Positions 40,130-51,182 of a DNA stretch of 64,000 nt are shown here, piece after piece. Every line of letters starts with the position of its first letter. Position 1 is the first letter of the stretch. Below the pieces are notes generated by a model. The model saw only the letters and a program-made list of their open reading frames with translations. It was not told the origin of the DNA and ran no database searches. The position numbers and the translations under genes are program-made. This DNA comes from Lineus longissimus (lineage: Eukaryota > Nemertea > Pilidiophora > Heteronemertea > Lineidae), in the NCBI RefSeq assembly GCF_910592395.1, contig NC_088326.1:6079001-6143000 (forward strand). The letters are read 5' to 3'.

Positions 40130-40665
40130 AAACGTTAATACTGGTGCAAGATCTGATGATGACGTCACTACCTGAAGTCGGAAAACGAATGATATACATC
40201 CTTGATATCATACATGCAATACACGTGCAATAGACGCCAATACTGGCAGAGAGAATATGATTGAATAACATCATCCTAATATCAGGCTGTTTTACTCCTA
40301 TAATTCATATGCACGACTCATCCTGACATTCAGGTTTTTGATAATCCTACCTCGTAAACACAACCCAGAAAAAAAACTCAGAAAATCCACTGCGAAGAGT
40401 GGTTGTTCCGACGACTTGACGCACACTATATCGATCGATTAAGTATAAGAGAAGGCAATTGATCGACTCAACACGAAGTATTTAGAGGGCTAAAAAGTCC
40501 GGACCAGTAATATTAGAAGAGATAGATTTATGATAATAATCCACGCCAACATATCACTTTAATTTTTTTTCGGTTTATCATCAAGTTGATGACTCGCATT
40601 TTGTAGAAATGCAGATGAACTCCAAACATGAAGAAACATAAAGTCTTCCAACCTAATAGTACGAA
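40130..40665. repeat. R2 repeat in the centre of the palindrome
   Basis: 40140-40490 matches 48150-48480. 40490-40560 matches 47630-47720, and inverted 23700-23790. 40570-40665 matches 47925-48000. The block order differs between the loci, so the repeat has been rearranged. Shared phrases include CATACATGCAATACACGTGC and CCACGCCAACATATCACTTT. Non-coding. Confidence 0.6.
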
Positions 40666-40678
40666 AGCCCAGAAGGCT

Positions 40679-40750
40679 CATCTGAAATTCGAAATCCAAA
40701 CTCCGAATTTCGAAATCCGTAATTTTGAATTCGAAATCCGAAATTCAAAG
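40679..40750. repeat. Short TTCGAAATCC / GAATTTCG repeats
   Basis: Alternating direct and inverted copies of a ~10-base GAAATTCGGA-type word occur over about 70 bases, a small local hairpin-rich minisatellite. Confidence 0.55.
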
Positions 40751-41830
40751 TCCTTAATCGCTGGGAAACTTTTAGCCAATCAGACCAAGTGTAACATTCA
40801 GTACTTTGCCGTTATAACGATGGAGAAATTGAAAGTAAATTATGATTTATTTATTGGAATTAAGTCAAGCGTTTTCATCAACTTGTATCAATAACCCAGG
40901 CATGGCTACACTATCATACCACTCTTTTTCTACATATTTTTTGGCTGTGAATACAAAAACTGACCACTCCCAAAAATGAAAAAATGTCTTCTCCCCAAAC
41001 ACACCCCTCCGTGTCTGGGCACCGCACGCCGTTGCCTCTAACCTAGTCAGACCTATTTTATTGGCTTCCCGCAAACAAGCCGGAAATTCGAAAACAATTG
41101 ATTTTACTCCTGAAAACTAACCAAAATATTTCTTCTTCTTCTCTCTTACCTCGGGAGCCCAAACGGTAAGGGGTTTCGCAATGAAATTCGACACACATGT
41201 ACGAAAACGAAACGTTTCCGGACAACTCCTCTGTTATCGCTTGGCGGAGAGCATTGAAACGTTCAGGGATGATAGGTGATATATATTGAAGTTTTGTATG
41301 CGCGTTTGAATTTTTCAGTTATGTTACTAATTTTAAAAATAATGTGCTGCTTTGTTTTCTTGCCGGTTAGCTCGTACCTCGCTTGTTATTAATACGATCT
41401 TCATGCAATTTTCAGGGAAGGTGGAGCAGATGTTTTGCAACAATTCAAATTCGAAGCTATATTAATTGTGATCTTTGCTTTGTTTATGAAATAATGAGCA
41501 CTTTTCTTTAGGTAATTATCAACTGACAAAACAAATGTGTCCGCACAAAACCTCCGTAATCGCTTGTGTCGAGCAAAATGTGCTCGCTGTTCCGCAGATG
41601 ACAGCCATGCCAGCATGATCATTATAGAGCGGATGAAGTATATTTCCTCCACGCCGTGATCGTGCATCTATCAACTGATGTCAACAAAACTATCGCAGTA
41701 ATGATTTCCCATCTCAGTGTTTTAAAGGTTCCTTCAATAAATACATAGGTATAGAACATGTAGAAACATCACTATGATCTGCAGCCGAAACCTCCGATAA
41801 GCATATTCAAAAATCAAAGTTGTTCACTAA

Positions 41831-42805
41831 GGTTCCCGAGTGACACTGTGCATCTCCCATTTCACATTGACAATAGAGAATTGGGGAAAGCCATTCGTTA
41901 ACGAGAAACGAGAGATGACCAACTAAACAGAAGGAGTAAAGTGAAAGGGGGGGGGGGCGATAAAAAAGCCTGGCGGCAAAAACGTTCCTAGTACCCAGAA
42001 TATTATTTACCCCTGTCAACGACACATTTAATGTTCCGAACCGTCTCCCTCTGTCATTCCACCGCGGCTATTACCAGAACAAATGATCCACGATCACTGC
42101 TCGTTGCGCAATGTGCATCTCCCATTTCACGTTGACGACACTAGAGTATTTGGGGAAATGGTATTCGTCAACTCCCCGCTTTCCTATGTGCTACATAGGA
42201 GTAGAACCCTCCATATCTACCCTCCATATCTTTAGATTATTGATTATTTTCCCCAATACTCTCCCATCACCCTCCAAATACTCAATCATCGGAAAGTGAA
42301 TTTTACAACAAACGTTCGTCTAAATTTAACCTACTGGTGAATGTGCCTGAGAGACTGAAGCTCCTCAATATAAAGTTGAAAGTAGATAGCAGCTAGGAGA
42401 CTATATAGTATTTTTTTAAATCAGAGCTAAACTGAGCGAGGGGCTCCCGAGTCTCTCAGGCAGCGAAGGAAACCATGAATTATGTCAGAAAGAATCACGC
42501 CTACACGAAATGTAAACATAACATGAACCCATCCCTACTCTGTACCTTTATGCAAACATTCGCCAAACCAGGCACACACCACGGAACCCATACCAAACAC
42601 ATGGTCTAAAACGGCCTTAATTCAATGTCCAAATCAAAGCACAGTTGGAAATCAATGACAGAACCAACACAGCCTAGAAAAATGCGATGCAATAACTTCG
42701 CTGACCCTATCGACGTCAAGCACGAGTGCTAAATAGAACGCAGTGGGCCATACACAGTACCTATGTTCGTATACTTAGTGCTGTATGTAGAGGATGCATT
42801 ATCAG
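41831..42805. other. Unrecognised, with a short direct repeat
   Basis: TGTGCATCTCCCATTTCAC followed by related sequence occurs near 41848 and 42112, and the second is preceded by a phrase shared with R3 (AAATGATCCACGATCA). A long G run lies near 41948. No coding signal. Confidence 0.4.
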
Positions 42806-43112
42806 GTTGCCTGAAGAACAGCGAACCCGTATTGATTCATTGAATATCCATGGTCAAGACTAGACTACAAGCTTGTCCATCGTTGCGCAACACGACTACT
42901 GTTATTATGATTGCTGTGTCCTCGTATAAACGTGGTACTGTTCCGATGTATAGACAGGAAAATTAAAAATTGTCACTTTTCCTTATCTCCATCATTTTCA
43001 ACGGATTTCTTCCCATGAACCATGGTGATGCTGATGCTGCTGATCAGGCACGCCCAGTCCCTGAACAGGGCTATTCAATGAATCAATACGGGTTTGCTGT
43101 TCTTTCAACAAC
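42806..43112. mobile_element. Small inverted-repeat element, about 300 bp
   Basis: About 39 bases at each end are inverted copies with ~5 mismatches (ACCCGTATTGATTCATTGAA is shared exactly). The interior is non-coding. It looks like a MITE. No flanking duplication could be fixed. Confidence 0.5.
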
Positions 43113-43185
43113 CGTATAATGCATACTCGACAGTGTATTGGTTATGTATAGACATGAAGCGAGCCAGGCCCAACATGGAAAATAA

Positions 43186-43450
43186 ACTGACCCCTATAAT
43201 AATAATGATAATAATGTCACGCATTTATATAGCGCTCCTCAGTAATGGAACTGTTAAAGCACTGTGGGATATCAAATTATTACCCCGGTCTCAGAAATCA
43301 ATCAGGGGTTTCAAGGAGCAACCAGAAGGCGCTCACTTGAACTTGACCAGTCGGGGAACCAAGGAGTGACTCGGCCAGGAGTCGAACCCACGACCTCCTG
43401 ATCATGAGGCCGACTCTCTTCCACTGTGCTACCGCTGCCCCTTTGGGTTG
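43186..43450 (-). repeat. tRNA-derived SINE, second family
   Basis: On the minus strand the head reads GGGGCAGCGGTAGCACAGTG (box A) and GTGGGTTCGACTCCTGG (perfect box B GGTTCGACTCC). A body follows containing AGCGCTATATAAATGCG-like sequence and an AT-rich ATTATTATTAT tail. It differs from the SINE at 34.2 kb. Confidence 0.7.
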
Positions 43451-43519
43451 GCAGACACCCTTGCTCGGTTCTATATTTTCTAAGCCTTCGCAAGGCTGCC
43501 CTCGCAGGGCTATAATATA

Positions 43520-44214
43520 ATGTAGTGGGTTTACTTATATCAACTTCTAGACAAGAACGTTGACAAGAACACCCAACTCATCGGACAGGGCCTCAACCCA
43601 ACACCTAAACAGGAGAACCGCACACCACGGCTTCTACCAAACTAATGATCTACGATTAATGCTCGTTGCGCAATGCCACTCGTGACCCAGATACCCTGCT
43701 TTCTCGAAACCAGGGCCCGGTTGTTCAAAGCTCCTCCATCTGGTTTGACGGTAACCGGTAACTCAGCATACTGCCAAGTTCGCCCCTCTACCATCGCTTT
43801 CACTGCCACCGCTTATCATGATCTTGAGTTGCCGCCAAGTTGAGTTCGGTCACTTATGCTTAGCGGTTGTTTTGACCCGGGCATAGGTTACCTTTGCGCG
43901 CACAGACATTTTTTTCTCTGTTTCTCCATATTGAAAGTATTTATGATAATTATAATCAAGTGAGTTATCTATATTAGCGCTTTTCACTGTATCAACTTAT
44001 GCTTCAAAGCGCTTTACAGTCGCAATTACTATTACCCAGCCTATATCCAGAAACATTTCTGGAGAACTAAGATCATCTAACGCCCAAGCGTGCGCACGCA
44101 CGGACATTTCAGGCCAGCTGAGAGTTACAAAGTGGCCCTCACCCGGGACTTACGCGACGCAAGGCCGACGTTTAACTATTGTGCCACCGCGCTACCTGTC
44201 CAAATTTATGTCAT
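43520..44214 (-). repeat. R3 segment with SINE, copy gamma (uninterrupted)
   Basis: This copy carries the empty site for the MITE at 16426. Its 3' side (43.86-44.21 kb) is the minus-strand SINE of the 34.2 kb family, ending GGTGGCACAATAGTTAAACG on the minus strand. Confidence 0.7.
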
Positions 44215-45700
44215 GAAAACACTGACAAATTAGGAACTACCACCAAATACGCTACAACGGTCTGACCAAATACAAGATTCCCAGGTAAAGAAACTTTAAC
44301 TTTTTTTGCAAAATAACATTTAGTTTCGAAATTTCTAAATCCATGTTGCAGTTATGGTCACGGCTACTAATTGAAACTGCCACTGCCACTGTAACTATTA
44401 TTGATTATGTAAAACTTTCTCTTGGTGTTAGATGTAAATTTTTGCTTTCAATGTATGACCTTTCCTGAATTTGTATTTCTTCGGCCAAAGTATCTCAGCC
44501 GATTCTTTTCGTCGACGAAGAAGATAACAAATGCAGCTTGGCCAACGACGGTTGGCTTTGATGGGAAATGCTAAAGCTGATGACTTGTCCCTGCACGAAT
44601 CCGCTTCGGACATATACAACTTTTAAATTCTGTGTTTGTCGTCCGATTCTCAATAGCAATCGCTGCAAGTGGACTGCCATGAAGAAATACCAAATTACTA
44701 CTTCCAAATATCCCGGCAAAAGTGATTGCCCTTAACCTATTCTCTTCAAGTTGAATCGTTCGCACTCTATTGTACATGATCGATAAAAGTTCTTTATCAC
44801 ACGCAGATGTATTTACCCTGTAAATATTTCGTCCTTACACCAATGACTTCTTCAGTACACCGACTGACAGAGGTAGCTCTGCCGACGTCCGCTGACCCCC
44901 GGGTTCTCGGATTTGAGGATCTGATCGTATGTGTGGGACAGTTGGAGGCTCCCGTCTCGAGCTATGGCTGGCTGATTTTCCGAATGTGGATGGCTTCCCT
45001 CCACTCACAGCCCCAGAAGGTGGTATCTGTGCCGATGATCTTGAAATTGTCTATATCCAACTGGTGTCCCGTGTTTATGGTATGTCCGGATGGGTGGCTG
45101 ACTTGGGTGATTTCTAACGAACGGACTTCCGGTGTTCCTCCAGGCGAGTTCGAAACTGGCGACCACTTTCACCAATGTATATATCATCACAGTCTTCACA
45201 TCCGACCTGATAAATTGCACCACATTAGTTCGGAGATCAGCTAACGTCAGCAGAGCTACCTCTGTCAGTCAGTGTACTGAAGAAGTCTTTAGTGTAAGGA
45301 CGAAATATTTACAAGGTAAATACTTCTGCTTGTGTTAAATAAATTTTATCAATCTAAAACACTAATCAATGGCTCTTTCTGGATGTACTGTACATGTAAA
45401 GAACTTTTATAAATCTAAAGCACTAAGCAATGGATCTTTCTGGATGTACTGTACATGTATCTTTTTTCCGTTATGGCTATTTTGAAAGTTTGAATGTAAA
45501 CTCGAATATGTTTCCCCAGAGTCAAACTGAGGATTACTAAGCGAGACGGGAAACAACGATGATAACAAACCTGTTGAATACTTTGCTCCTCCGAGAGATT
45601 TTAAAAAATAAGTTTCAGGGCAAAACCAAGATTTCTGATACTAAACAAGTTCAAAGAAGTGGTAAACGTCTTCAAAATACCGATGCACTGTTTGTAACCT
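44215..45700 (-). pseudogene. R1 unknown-ORF segment, copy gamma, interrupted
   Basis: The tail and C-terminal ORF part lie at 44215-44780 and the N-terminal part at 45480-45690, both on the minus strand. They are separated by the GIY-YIG inverted-repeat insert and a ~60-base tandem duplication near 45350-45465 (ATGTACTGTACATGTA). It carries the empty site for the MITE at 18837. Confidence 0.68.
44800..45345 (-). mobile_element. GIY-YIG fragment bounded by ~90-bp inverted repeats
   Basis: Outer arms 44805-44900 and 45240-45342 are inverted copies (ATATTTCGTCCTTACAC, CTGACAGAGGTAGCTCTGC). Between them the minus strand encodes a GIY-YIG nuclease segment in two frames: CDDIYIGESGRQFRTRLEEH, then INTGHQLDIDNFKIIGTD. 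This is the C-terminal endonuclease of a second Penelope-like family or a related retroelement, without its RT. Confidence 0.6.
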
Positions 45701-46017
45701 AACCAAACAATAGAAGGTAAAGCGACCTTAACTTTTTTGGGAGCAAAATTCCGCTGCATGATGGAACGTTTGTCTGAGATATGTTACAATGAATCACCTG
45801 GTCGCCTATTTCACGAAATGATTACGGTAATATGATTTTGTCAGTAGATAGGATAAGATATCGTTCCCCTAACACTAATGATAACGATAACACTATTTTA
45901 CCGTTATCGTATTAAACAACGTATTTCAGGTAAAGAAAATGTTCGCTATTTTACCGCTAACGTTTTTTTCCAATTGTAACTACGTCAATCACAACCATCG
46001 AAAAGGGACCTTCTTTG
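45701..46017. repeat. Inverted match to 24335-24460, then unique sequence
   Basis: 45720-45840 is the inverted counterpart of 24335-24460 (AACGTTTGTCTGAGATATGT region). The rest is unrecognised. Confidence 0.5.
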
Positions 46018-46395
46018 TGATCATACTGGAACCACTCACCAATAAGATCGCAAGCCCGACAATACCCGAGTTGTTCCACCGCCTCGATGGGTAGAGGCTA
46101 AACAGCCGAACACAATAGTAGGCCTTTCGCAGCGATAAAAGGGGTGGGATATCTATTCAAGAGTTAACAACGTAATCGTCATTAACAGTCATGACTCTAC
46201 AGCGAAACTTTTCATATTACTATTGAAGACCAATTGGAAGAAAGGAAGACAAGATATCCCACATCTTTTATGACTGCGAAAGGCCTACTATTATGTCTGG
46301 TTGTTTCGGCTCGACCCATCGAGGCGGGAGTAAAAATCAGGTGTTATCGGGCTTGGGATCTTTTTGGTGAGTTGATCCAGTACAATGCGGGTTGG
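46018..46395. repeat. Foldback inverted repeat, ~145-bp arms
   Basis: Arms 46018-46163 and 46246-46395 are reverse complements with ~20 differences (exact core AATAGTAGGCCTTTCGCAG). The ~80-base spacer has no recognisable content. It could form a long hairpin RNA if transcribed. Confidence 0.6.
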
Positions 46396-47309
46396 ACAAT
46401 CGGTTTGAATTACCATTTTTGGATCACAATAAACTAGGCAGATGTCCTTCCACCATGTTCACCTTCAATTTCATCAACCGTAAAATATTAGGACAGATAT
46501 ACTGTCATTGAAAGATTCTTCGCAATTTCCAGCCAAAGCCATTTCTTTTTATTTTCTCCTTGGGCAAAAGGCTTCACCGTAAGTACCTCGAGCAGCAGTA
46601 ATACGTCCTGGGCGATCGAGAAGCGGAATCGCTTGCCTGCCATTTTAATTATGCGCTACATTGAAGAGACGAATAAACAATTAAATTCAACTCAAACAAC
46701 ACTCTGATAAAATGTATTGCAATAGCAATGGTGGAGCTGATTTCACGCACACCAACCTCTGAACAGTGGTCGACTTGACCGACGAGCCTCCTCATTTCAT
46801 TGAAATAAGGTTATCGTTCTTGGAACGGTAAGCAAGCCGAATCAGCGTCAGAAAATTGCGGTGTGCACGGTATTAGGCCTAGTTTATTACGACACCAATC
46901 TGCGGACCAGCATAACATGTCGTAATAGGGCTGACAAGACTCCGTACTGATGTCACCGCTCAAAGACATCAATGAATGTTACCAATTTGGTTTTGAGGCA
47001 ATGTTGAAATGAAATTTTCATACGAAATACCCAAGAGGGCCTGTCCTCACAAATAAAGGTGATACTAGACACATAAACTCTGCGTGTCTTCAAAGTACTA
47101 TTTGTCTGGATGAAGATGATTTGGGGACGATATTTTTGGTCGTGGCATAACGAATTGCGTATCAACGCTATAAGGGTCAAGGTCACGTGACATAAAAAGC
47201 GTTTGCGTTTGCGTTAGCGTTAGTGTTAATACATCCTCCTGTCGTCGTTTTGTAATAACAGGCAGGTTTTGTAACCAATACGAACGACAAAGTACTAAGT
47301 GTGATGGCC
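46396..47309. other. No recognisable gene
   Basis: Short ORFs only. A GCGTTTGCGTTTGCGTTAGCGTTAGTGTTA microrepeat (two related six-base words) lies near 47200-47230. Confidence 0.4.
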
Positions 47310-48489
47310 TATGGTATCATCAAGTCATGCGCGAATTCATTCACACGACACGTAAATCGGCGTTCATACTTAGCGGCTCAAGCAATCAGAGAACCTTTGA
47401 TAAAATACATTTACATACTCTGTATTTTGTCATTCGTAGCACTTCGTAATCTGCTTTTCCCGATGCAGCGAAACGGCAGAATTGCCCATTGATAGTTGGT
47501 GCCCTGCTATTGATATTGATCCGTCAGTAAACATGAAAGATATTGCCATAATAAAGTGTCAGAAATGATGCAGTATTGATTGCTTAAGAATAAAAGAAGG
47601 CAATGGATCGACTCGGCATGAAGTATTTTCGGGTTGAACAAAACCCCGGACAAGTAATGTTAAGGGAGATAGATTTATGCTAATAATCCACGCCAACATA
47701 TCACTTTAATCTTCGGTTTATCATCAAGTAGGTGTAGAAATGCATTCTAACATATTTCGTTTGCCAATGTTGGTGCTGTATATCATTTTTAGTCATATTT
47801 GATATTTCAATATCAATCTCATTTAAATATAAAATTAGAATGTATTTTAAGAGAAATTCAAGAATGTATTTTGACACTAAACCTGACGATTAACCGAAGA
47901 AATTTGAGTGATATGTTGGCGTTGATGACTCCCATATTGTGGATGCAGATGAACGCCAAACATGAATAAATACAACGTTTTCCGAAATCTAATAGTCTTT
48001 AAGCGCAGATACCTGATCATGATAGGATCGGTCAATGTTAGGTAAATATGGCCAGTATTTAACTGGTAATCTATCATAACAATAAAACGTTTCTGTTTCA
48101 GACGAGAAATCTCGCTGGGGTCTTGGGTCTCGAAGTTAACACCTCGTTGTCCCCATATGATGACGTCACGACCTAAAGTCGGTAAACGAGTGCTATACAT
48201 CCTTGATATCATACATGCAATACACGTGCAATAGACGCCAATACTGGCAGAGAGAATATGCCTGAATATTAACATCATCCTAAGATCAGGCTTTTTTACT
48301 CCTATAATTCATATGCACAACTCATCCTGACATTCAGGTTTTTGATAATCCTACCTCGAAAACAAAACCCTGGGAAAAAGCAATAAAATCCACTGCAAAG
48401 AGCGGCTGAATTCCGACTACTCGACAAACGCTATATCGATCAATTAAGTATAGGATAAGGTAATTGGTCGACTAGGCACGGAACGCAGA
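47310..48489. repeat. Inverted duplicate of 23.6-24.1 kb plus R2 copy
   Basis: 47310-47770 pairs with 23630-24090 in inverted orientation. 47880-48000 and 48150-48485 match parts of R2 at 40.1-40.7 kb. Non-coding. Confidence 0.6.
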
Positions 48490-48742
48490 GAAATGAGGAA
48501 CCACCAAATACGCTACAACGGTCAAACCAAAACAAGATTGCCAGGTGATGAATCTTTTCTTTTTTTAGGCATAATAACTGTTATTTTCGAATGTGTTTGA
48601 TTCATGTTGCATTTATGGTCAGGGCTACTAATTGTAACTGCCACTGTCACTGTCACTATGATTGATTATGTAAAACTTTCTCCTTGTGTTAAATGTAAAT
48701 TTTCGCTTTTAATGTATGACCTTTCCTGAATTTGCATTGTGT
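48490..48742 (-). repeat. R1 tail, partial copy
   Basis: It matches the 3' tail and the last few codons of R1 on the minus strand, then ends abruptly at the gypsy sequence. Confidence 0.6.
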
Positions 48743-48799
48743 CAGGCATGGCTGGTGTGCAGGGTGAGGTAAGGCAAGATTTATTTTGCAGATTAGGAA

Positions 48800-49677
48800 A
48801 CTCGAGCTAGATATGGAGATCGAACGTTAGCGGGTGAGAGTGCGTGAGAGAGCGATAGAACATGAGAGAATGAGAGAGAGAGAAATTAGAGTTTGAAGCT
48901 GAAAGGGCGCGAGATATGTTAGAGTTAGAGAAATTGAGTATGAAGCATGAATTCGAGATGTTAGATCGGACTGAGCATGAGCGAGAAGTCGAACGAAAGC
49001 ATGAGATTACGATGAAAGACAAAGAGTAGTCCAAGGAAGAAGCCAAGGGTAAATTGACCACTGGTAAGAGAGGACCCAAAATCCCGAAACTTGATGCTGG
49101 TGATGAAATCGAGGCATCCCTCAGAACGTTTGAACGGCTGGCAACCGCCAATGGCTGAGCGAGAGCGCCAAGATTGACAGCAGTATTGACTGGGAAAGCG
49201 CGTGAGGCATACGCGTTAATGCCTGTCGGTGACATTGAGTTTTACGACAAAGTTAAACTAGCAGTGATAAAGAAGTATCAACTTAACTCGGAGGCATACA
49301 GGGAAAAATTCAGATCATCCAATAAGAAGTATGACGAAAGATTCCAAGAATGGGGTATTCATGTTACAGAGTACTTTGACCGTTGGTTGGAGATCAATGA
49401 AATAGCGGACTTTGAGGGTCTGAAACAATTAATAGTCGTTAAACAGTTGACTAACCTCCTTTCTCCAGATTTACAGGTGTGGATTAAAGAGAGGAAGCCT
49501 TTAACCGCAGAGAAGCTAACTGAACTTGCTGAGCCTTATGTTACCTCAAGAAGGAAGAGCTTCAGTGGTGGTAGGCCTACTGGCAAGGGTGGGCAGAGTA
49601 AGGGTAAGGTGCAGAGGTCAAAAAGTTTTTTACTGATACGTCCCACAATGGTGAGGCAAAGCCTTGGAGGGCACTAA
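48800..49677 (+). pseudogene. gag: gypsy Gag, with stops
   Basis: An Arg/Glu-rich coiled-coil N terminus carries in-frame stops (for example near 49028 and 49156). The capsid-like part then reads TAVLTGKAREAYALMPVGDI, YDKVKLAVIKKYQLNSEAYR and FDRWLEINEIADFEGLKQLI, which is the typical retrotransposon Gag pattern. A basic Gly/Lys/Ser-rich tail leads toward the zinc knuckle. Confidence 0.75.
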
Positions 49678-50232
49678 GTGAAATTTCCCTGCTACTCTTG
49701 GCATCTTAAGGGCCATTATTCGAAAGATTGTACTAAAGCAAAGCGAAGTTCGCCAGGAGCCAGTTCCAAAAAGGGGACTGGCTTGTTGTGCCTTAGCCCA
49801 TCGCGATCAGGATTTGTGGAGCAAGACAAGTTCATTATAGATGGGTTTGTGAATGGCCTGGCGACGACAATGTTGACCGACACGGGATGTAGCAACACCC
49901 TTGTGAATGCAGCCCTTGTTCCGAAAGATGCCTACACAAGTGAGAGCATTGACATTTTACTTGCCAATGGTATGACGGAGAAAGTCCCATTAGCCGAGGT
50001 GGTCTTGTCGAGTAAGTGCGAGAAGTTGTGCACTGTTGGCACGCTTCAGAAATTGCCCGTAGATGTGTTACTGGTACAAGAAGATTTCAAAACCATTGGA
50101 AATTCGGGGACTCCTGTAGATTCCGGAGGTATATTCCCCTTAAAGGAGGAGGTGGCATTTGCTGTCACTAGAGCTCAAAAGAAGAGAAGTGCCGAGTTGG
50201 AGCAAACTGAGACGCAGCCTGCTGTAATTTAA
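49678..50232 (+). pseudogene. pro: gypsy zinc knuckle and aspartic protease
   Basis: The first residues form a CCHC knuckle in which the second Cys is replaced by Trp (CYSWHLKGHYSKDC). The protease active site LTDTGCSNTLV is intact and DILLANG follows as the flap-side strand. The frame opens with a GTG directly after the Gag stop, so it was probably made with Gag by read-through or fusion. The Cys-to-Trp change would weaken zinc binding. Confidence 0.7.
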
Positions 50233-50250
50233 CAACCACAGACCAAGTCT

Positions 50251-50734
50251 GTGGCAGATTTGCCTGAATGTAACCGAGTCGAACCTAATGCTTCTTTGGA
50301 TTTTTCAGATTCTGGCTGTGGTAATGACACATTGGGCAAGATGCCAAACTCAGATGGGATTTCTGATATAGTTGGTTCAGAGAGCTCAGGGGAAAAGGAT
50401 GAGTGTGATTCGCTGCCCTATATGGAGACATGGAGGCTGCGACCGGACGGTTTTAGGGTTGATGCGAGCCAGAGAGGTCTGGCTGCAGTACTGGCGCAGG
50501 TTGACAGAGATGGGGATGAGCATCCGATCGCTTTCTTCAGCCGGAAACTATTGGACCGTGAAACTAGACTCTCCACCATCGAAGAAGAGTTTCTCGGAAT
50601 TGTGTGGGCGGTACGATTGTTGAGACCATACTTACTGGGTCACGAGGTGGTTTTGGAAACCGACCACAACCCGTTGGTTTGGCTGGACCGTGCTAAAGAC
50701 ACTAACCAGAAACTCCTCCGATGGAGTCTAATAC
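50251..50734 (+). pseudogene. gypsy RNase H fragment
   Basis: The RNase H domain reads FRVDASQRGLAAVLAQ, TRLSTIEEEFLGIVWAV, LRPYLLGHEVVLETDHNPLV, with the Asp, Glu and Asp catalytic residues. Just upstream is linker sequence unlike RT, so the RT palm and fingers were deleted. The reading frame ends in satellite DNA at LLRWSL. Confidence 0.75.
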
Positions 50735-51178
50735 GAGACAAGACCACAATTGATTTTTTAAGCCTTTTAGCAGTTAAATTGTCAATGTTTGACCGCGACG
50801 CATCAAAGAACGCGTGGTGTTGTGAATCTGAAATTTAGATTATGTTATTCCGGACAGTCGGGCAAGTAAATGGTGAAAAATAAAATGGTGATTGACCACG
50901 GAAATTTTTTGATAATCGACAAATTAGACAGACATTGATATTTCCACTCTTTTCAGCCAACTGGCAGAAAAAACTCAAAACACGCCACCTATTACCCAAT
51001 TAGCAAAATTCGAAATTAATTTTTTCATCAAATAATTTCTTTATATCTGTAGACTTGCCACAACAAATGTTTTTTCAATACCTCTCCAAATATGTACTTG
51101 AGAGTTAAAAACATGCACTCGTCTAATTGATAGGCCTCGACCCTCCAACCTATGAATATTCATTAGTGGTCTTGTCTC
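50735..51178. mobile_element. Satellite module A, first copy; transposon-like ends
   Basis: A begins GAGACAAGACCAC and ends GTGGTCTTGTCTC, a perfect 13-bp inverted repeat. Other copies start at 52272, 53809, 55891, 56884, 57877, 58870, 60407, 61400, 62393 and 63386, each 444 bp. Those from 56884 to 62393 carry one mismatch (GAGACTAG). Comparing B-A-B with a B-B junction (GTGTAAATGAAGG at 55337) leaves AATA before and AATG after A, a probable 4-bp target duplication. A is therefore probably a small non-autonomous DNA transposon inside B. Confidence 0.65.
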
Positions 51179-51182
51179 AATG

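Larger units (their letters stand above)
35336..41830. repeat. Long inverted repeat (palindromic locus)
   Basis: The left arm (35336-35629 joined to 39502-40090) is the reverse complement of the right arm (40990-41830) with scattered substitutions. Examples are CCGTGTCTGGGC/GCCCAGACACGG and GAGGTTTCGGCTGCAGATCA at both outer ends. The ~900-base centre holds an R2 repeat. A Penelope-like element splits the left arm. A large foldback element or an inverted duplication would both explain it. Confidence 0.75.
48743..50734 (+). mobile_element. Decayed Ty3/gypsy retrotransposon, RT core deleted
   Basis: gag, zinc knuckle, protease and RNase H are in order on the plus strand, but the reverse transcriptase between protease and RNase H is missing, and no integrase or LTR was recognised. 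The right side stops exactly where the satellite array begins. Confidence 0.8.

Noticed and set aside
43370-43445. A true tRNA gene on the minus strand
   Set aside because: Boxes A and B are good, but the 3' acceptor half is absent and the sequence continues into a SINE body.
48807-49235. 142-codon minus-strand Ser/Arg-rich ORF
   Set aside because: Antisense of the Arg/Glu-rich Gag N terminus; low complexity.
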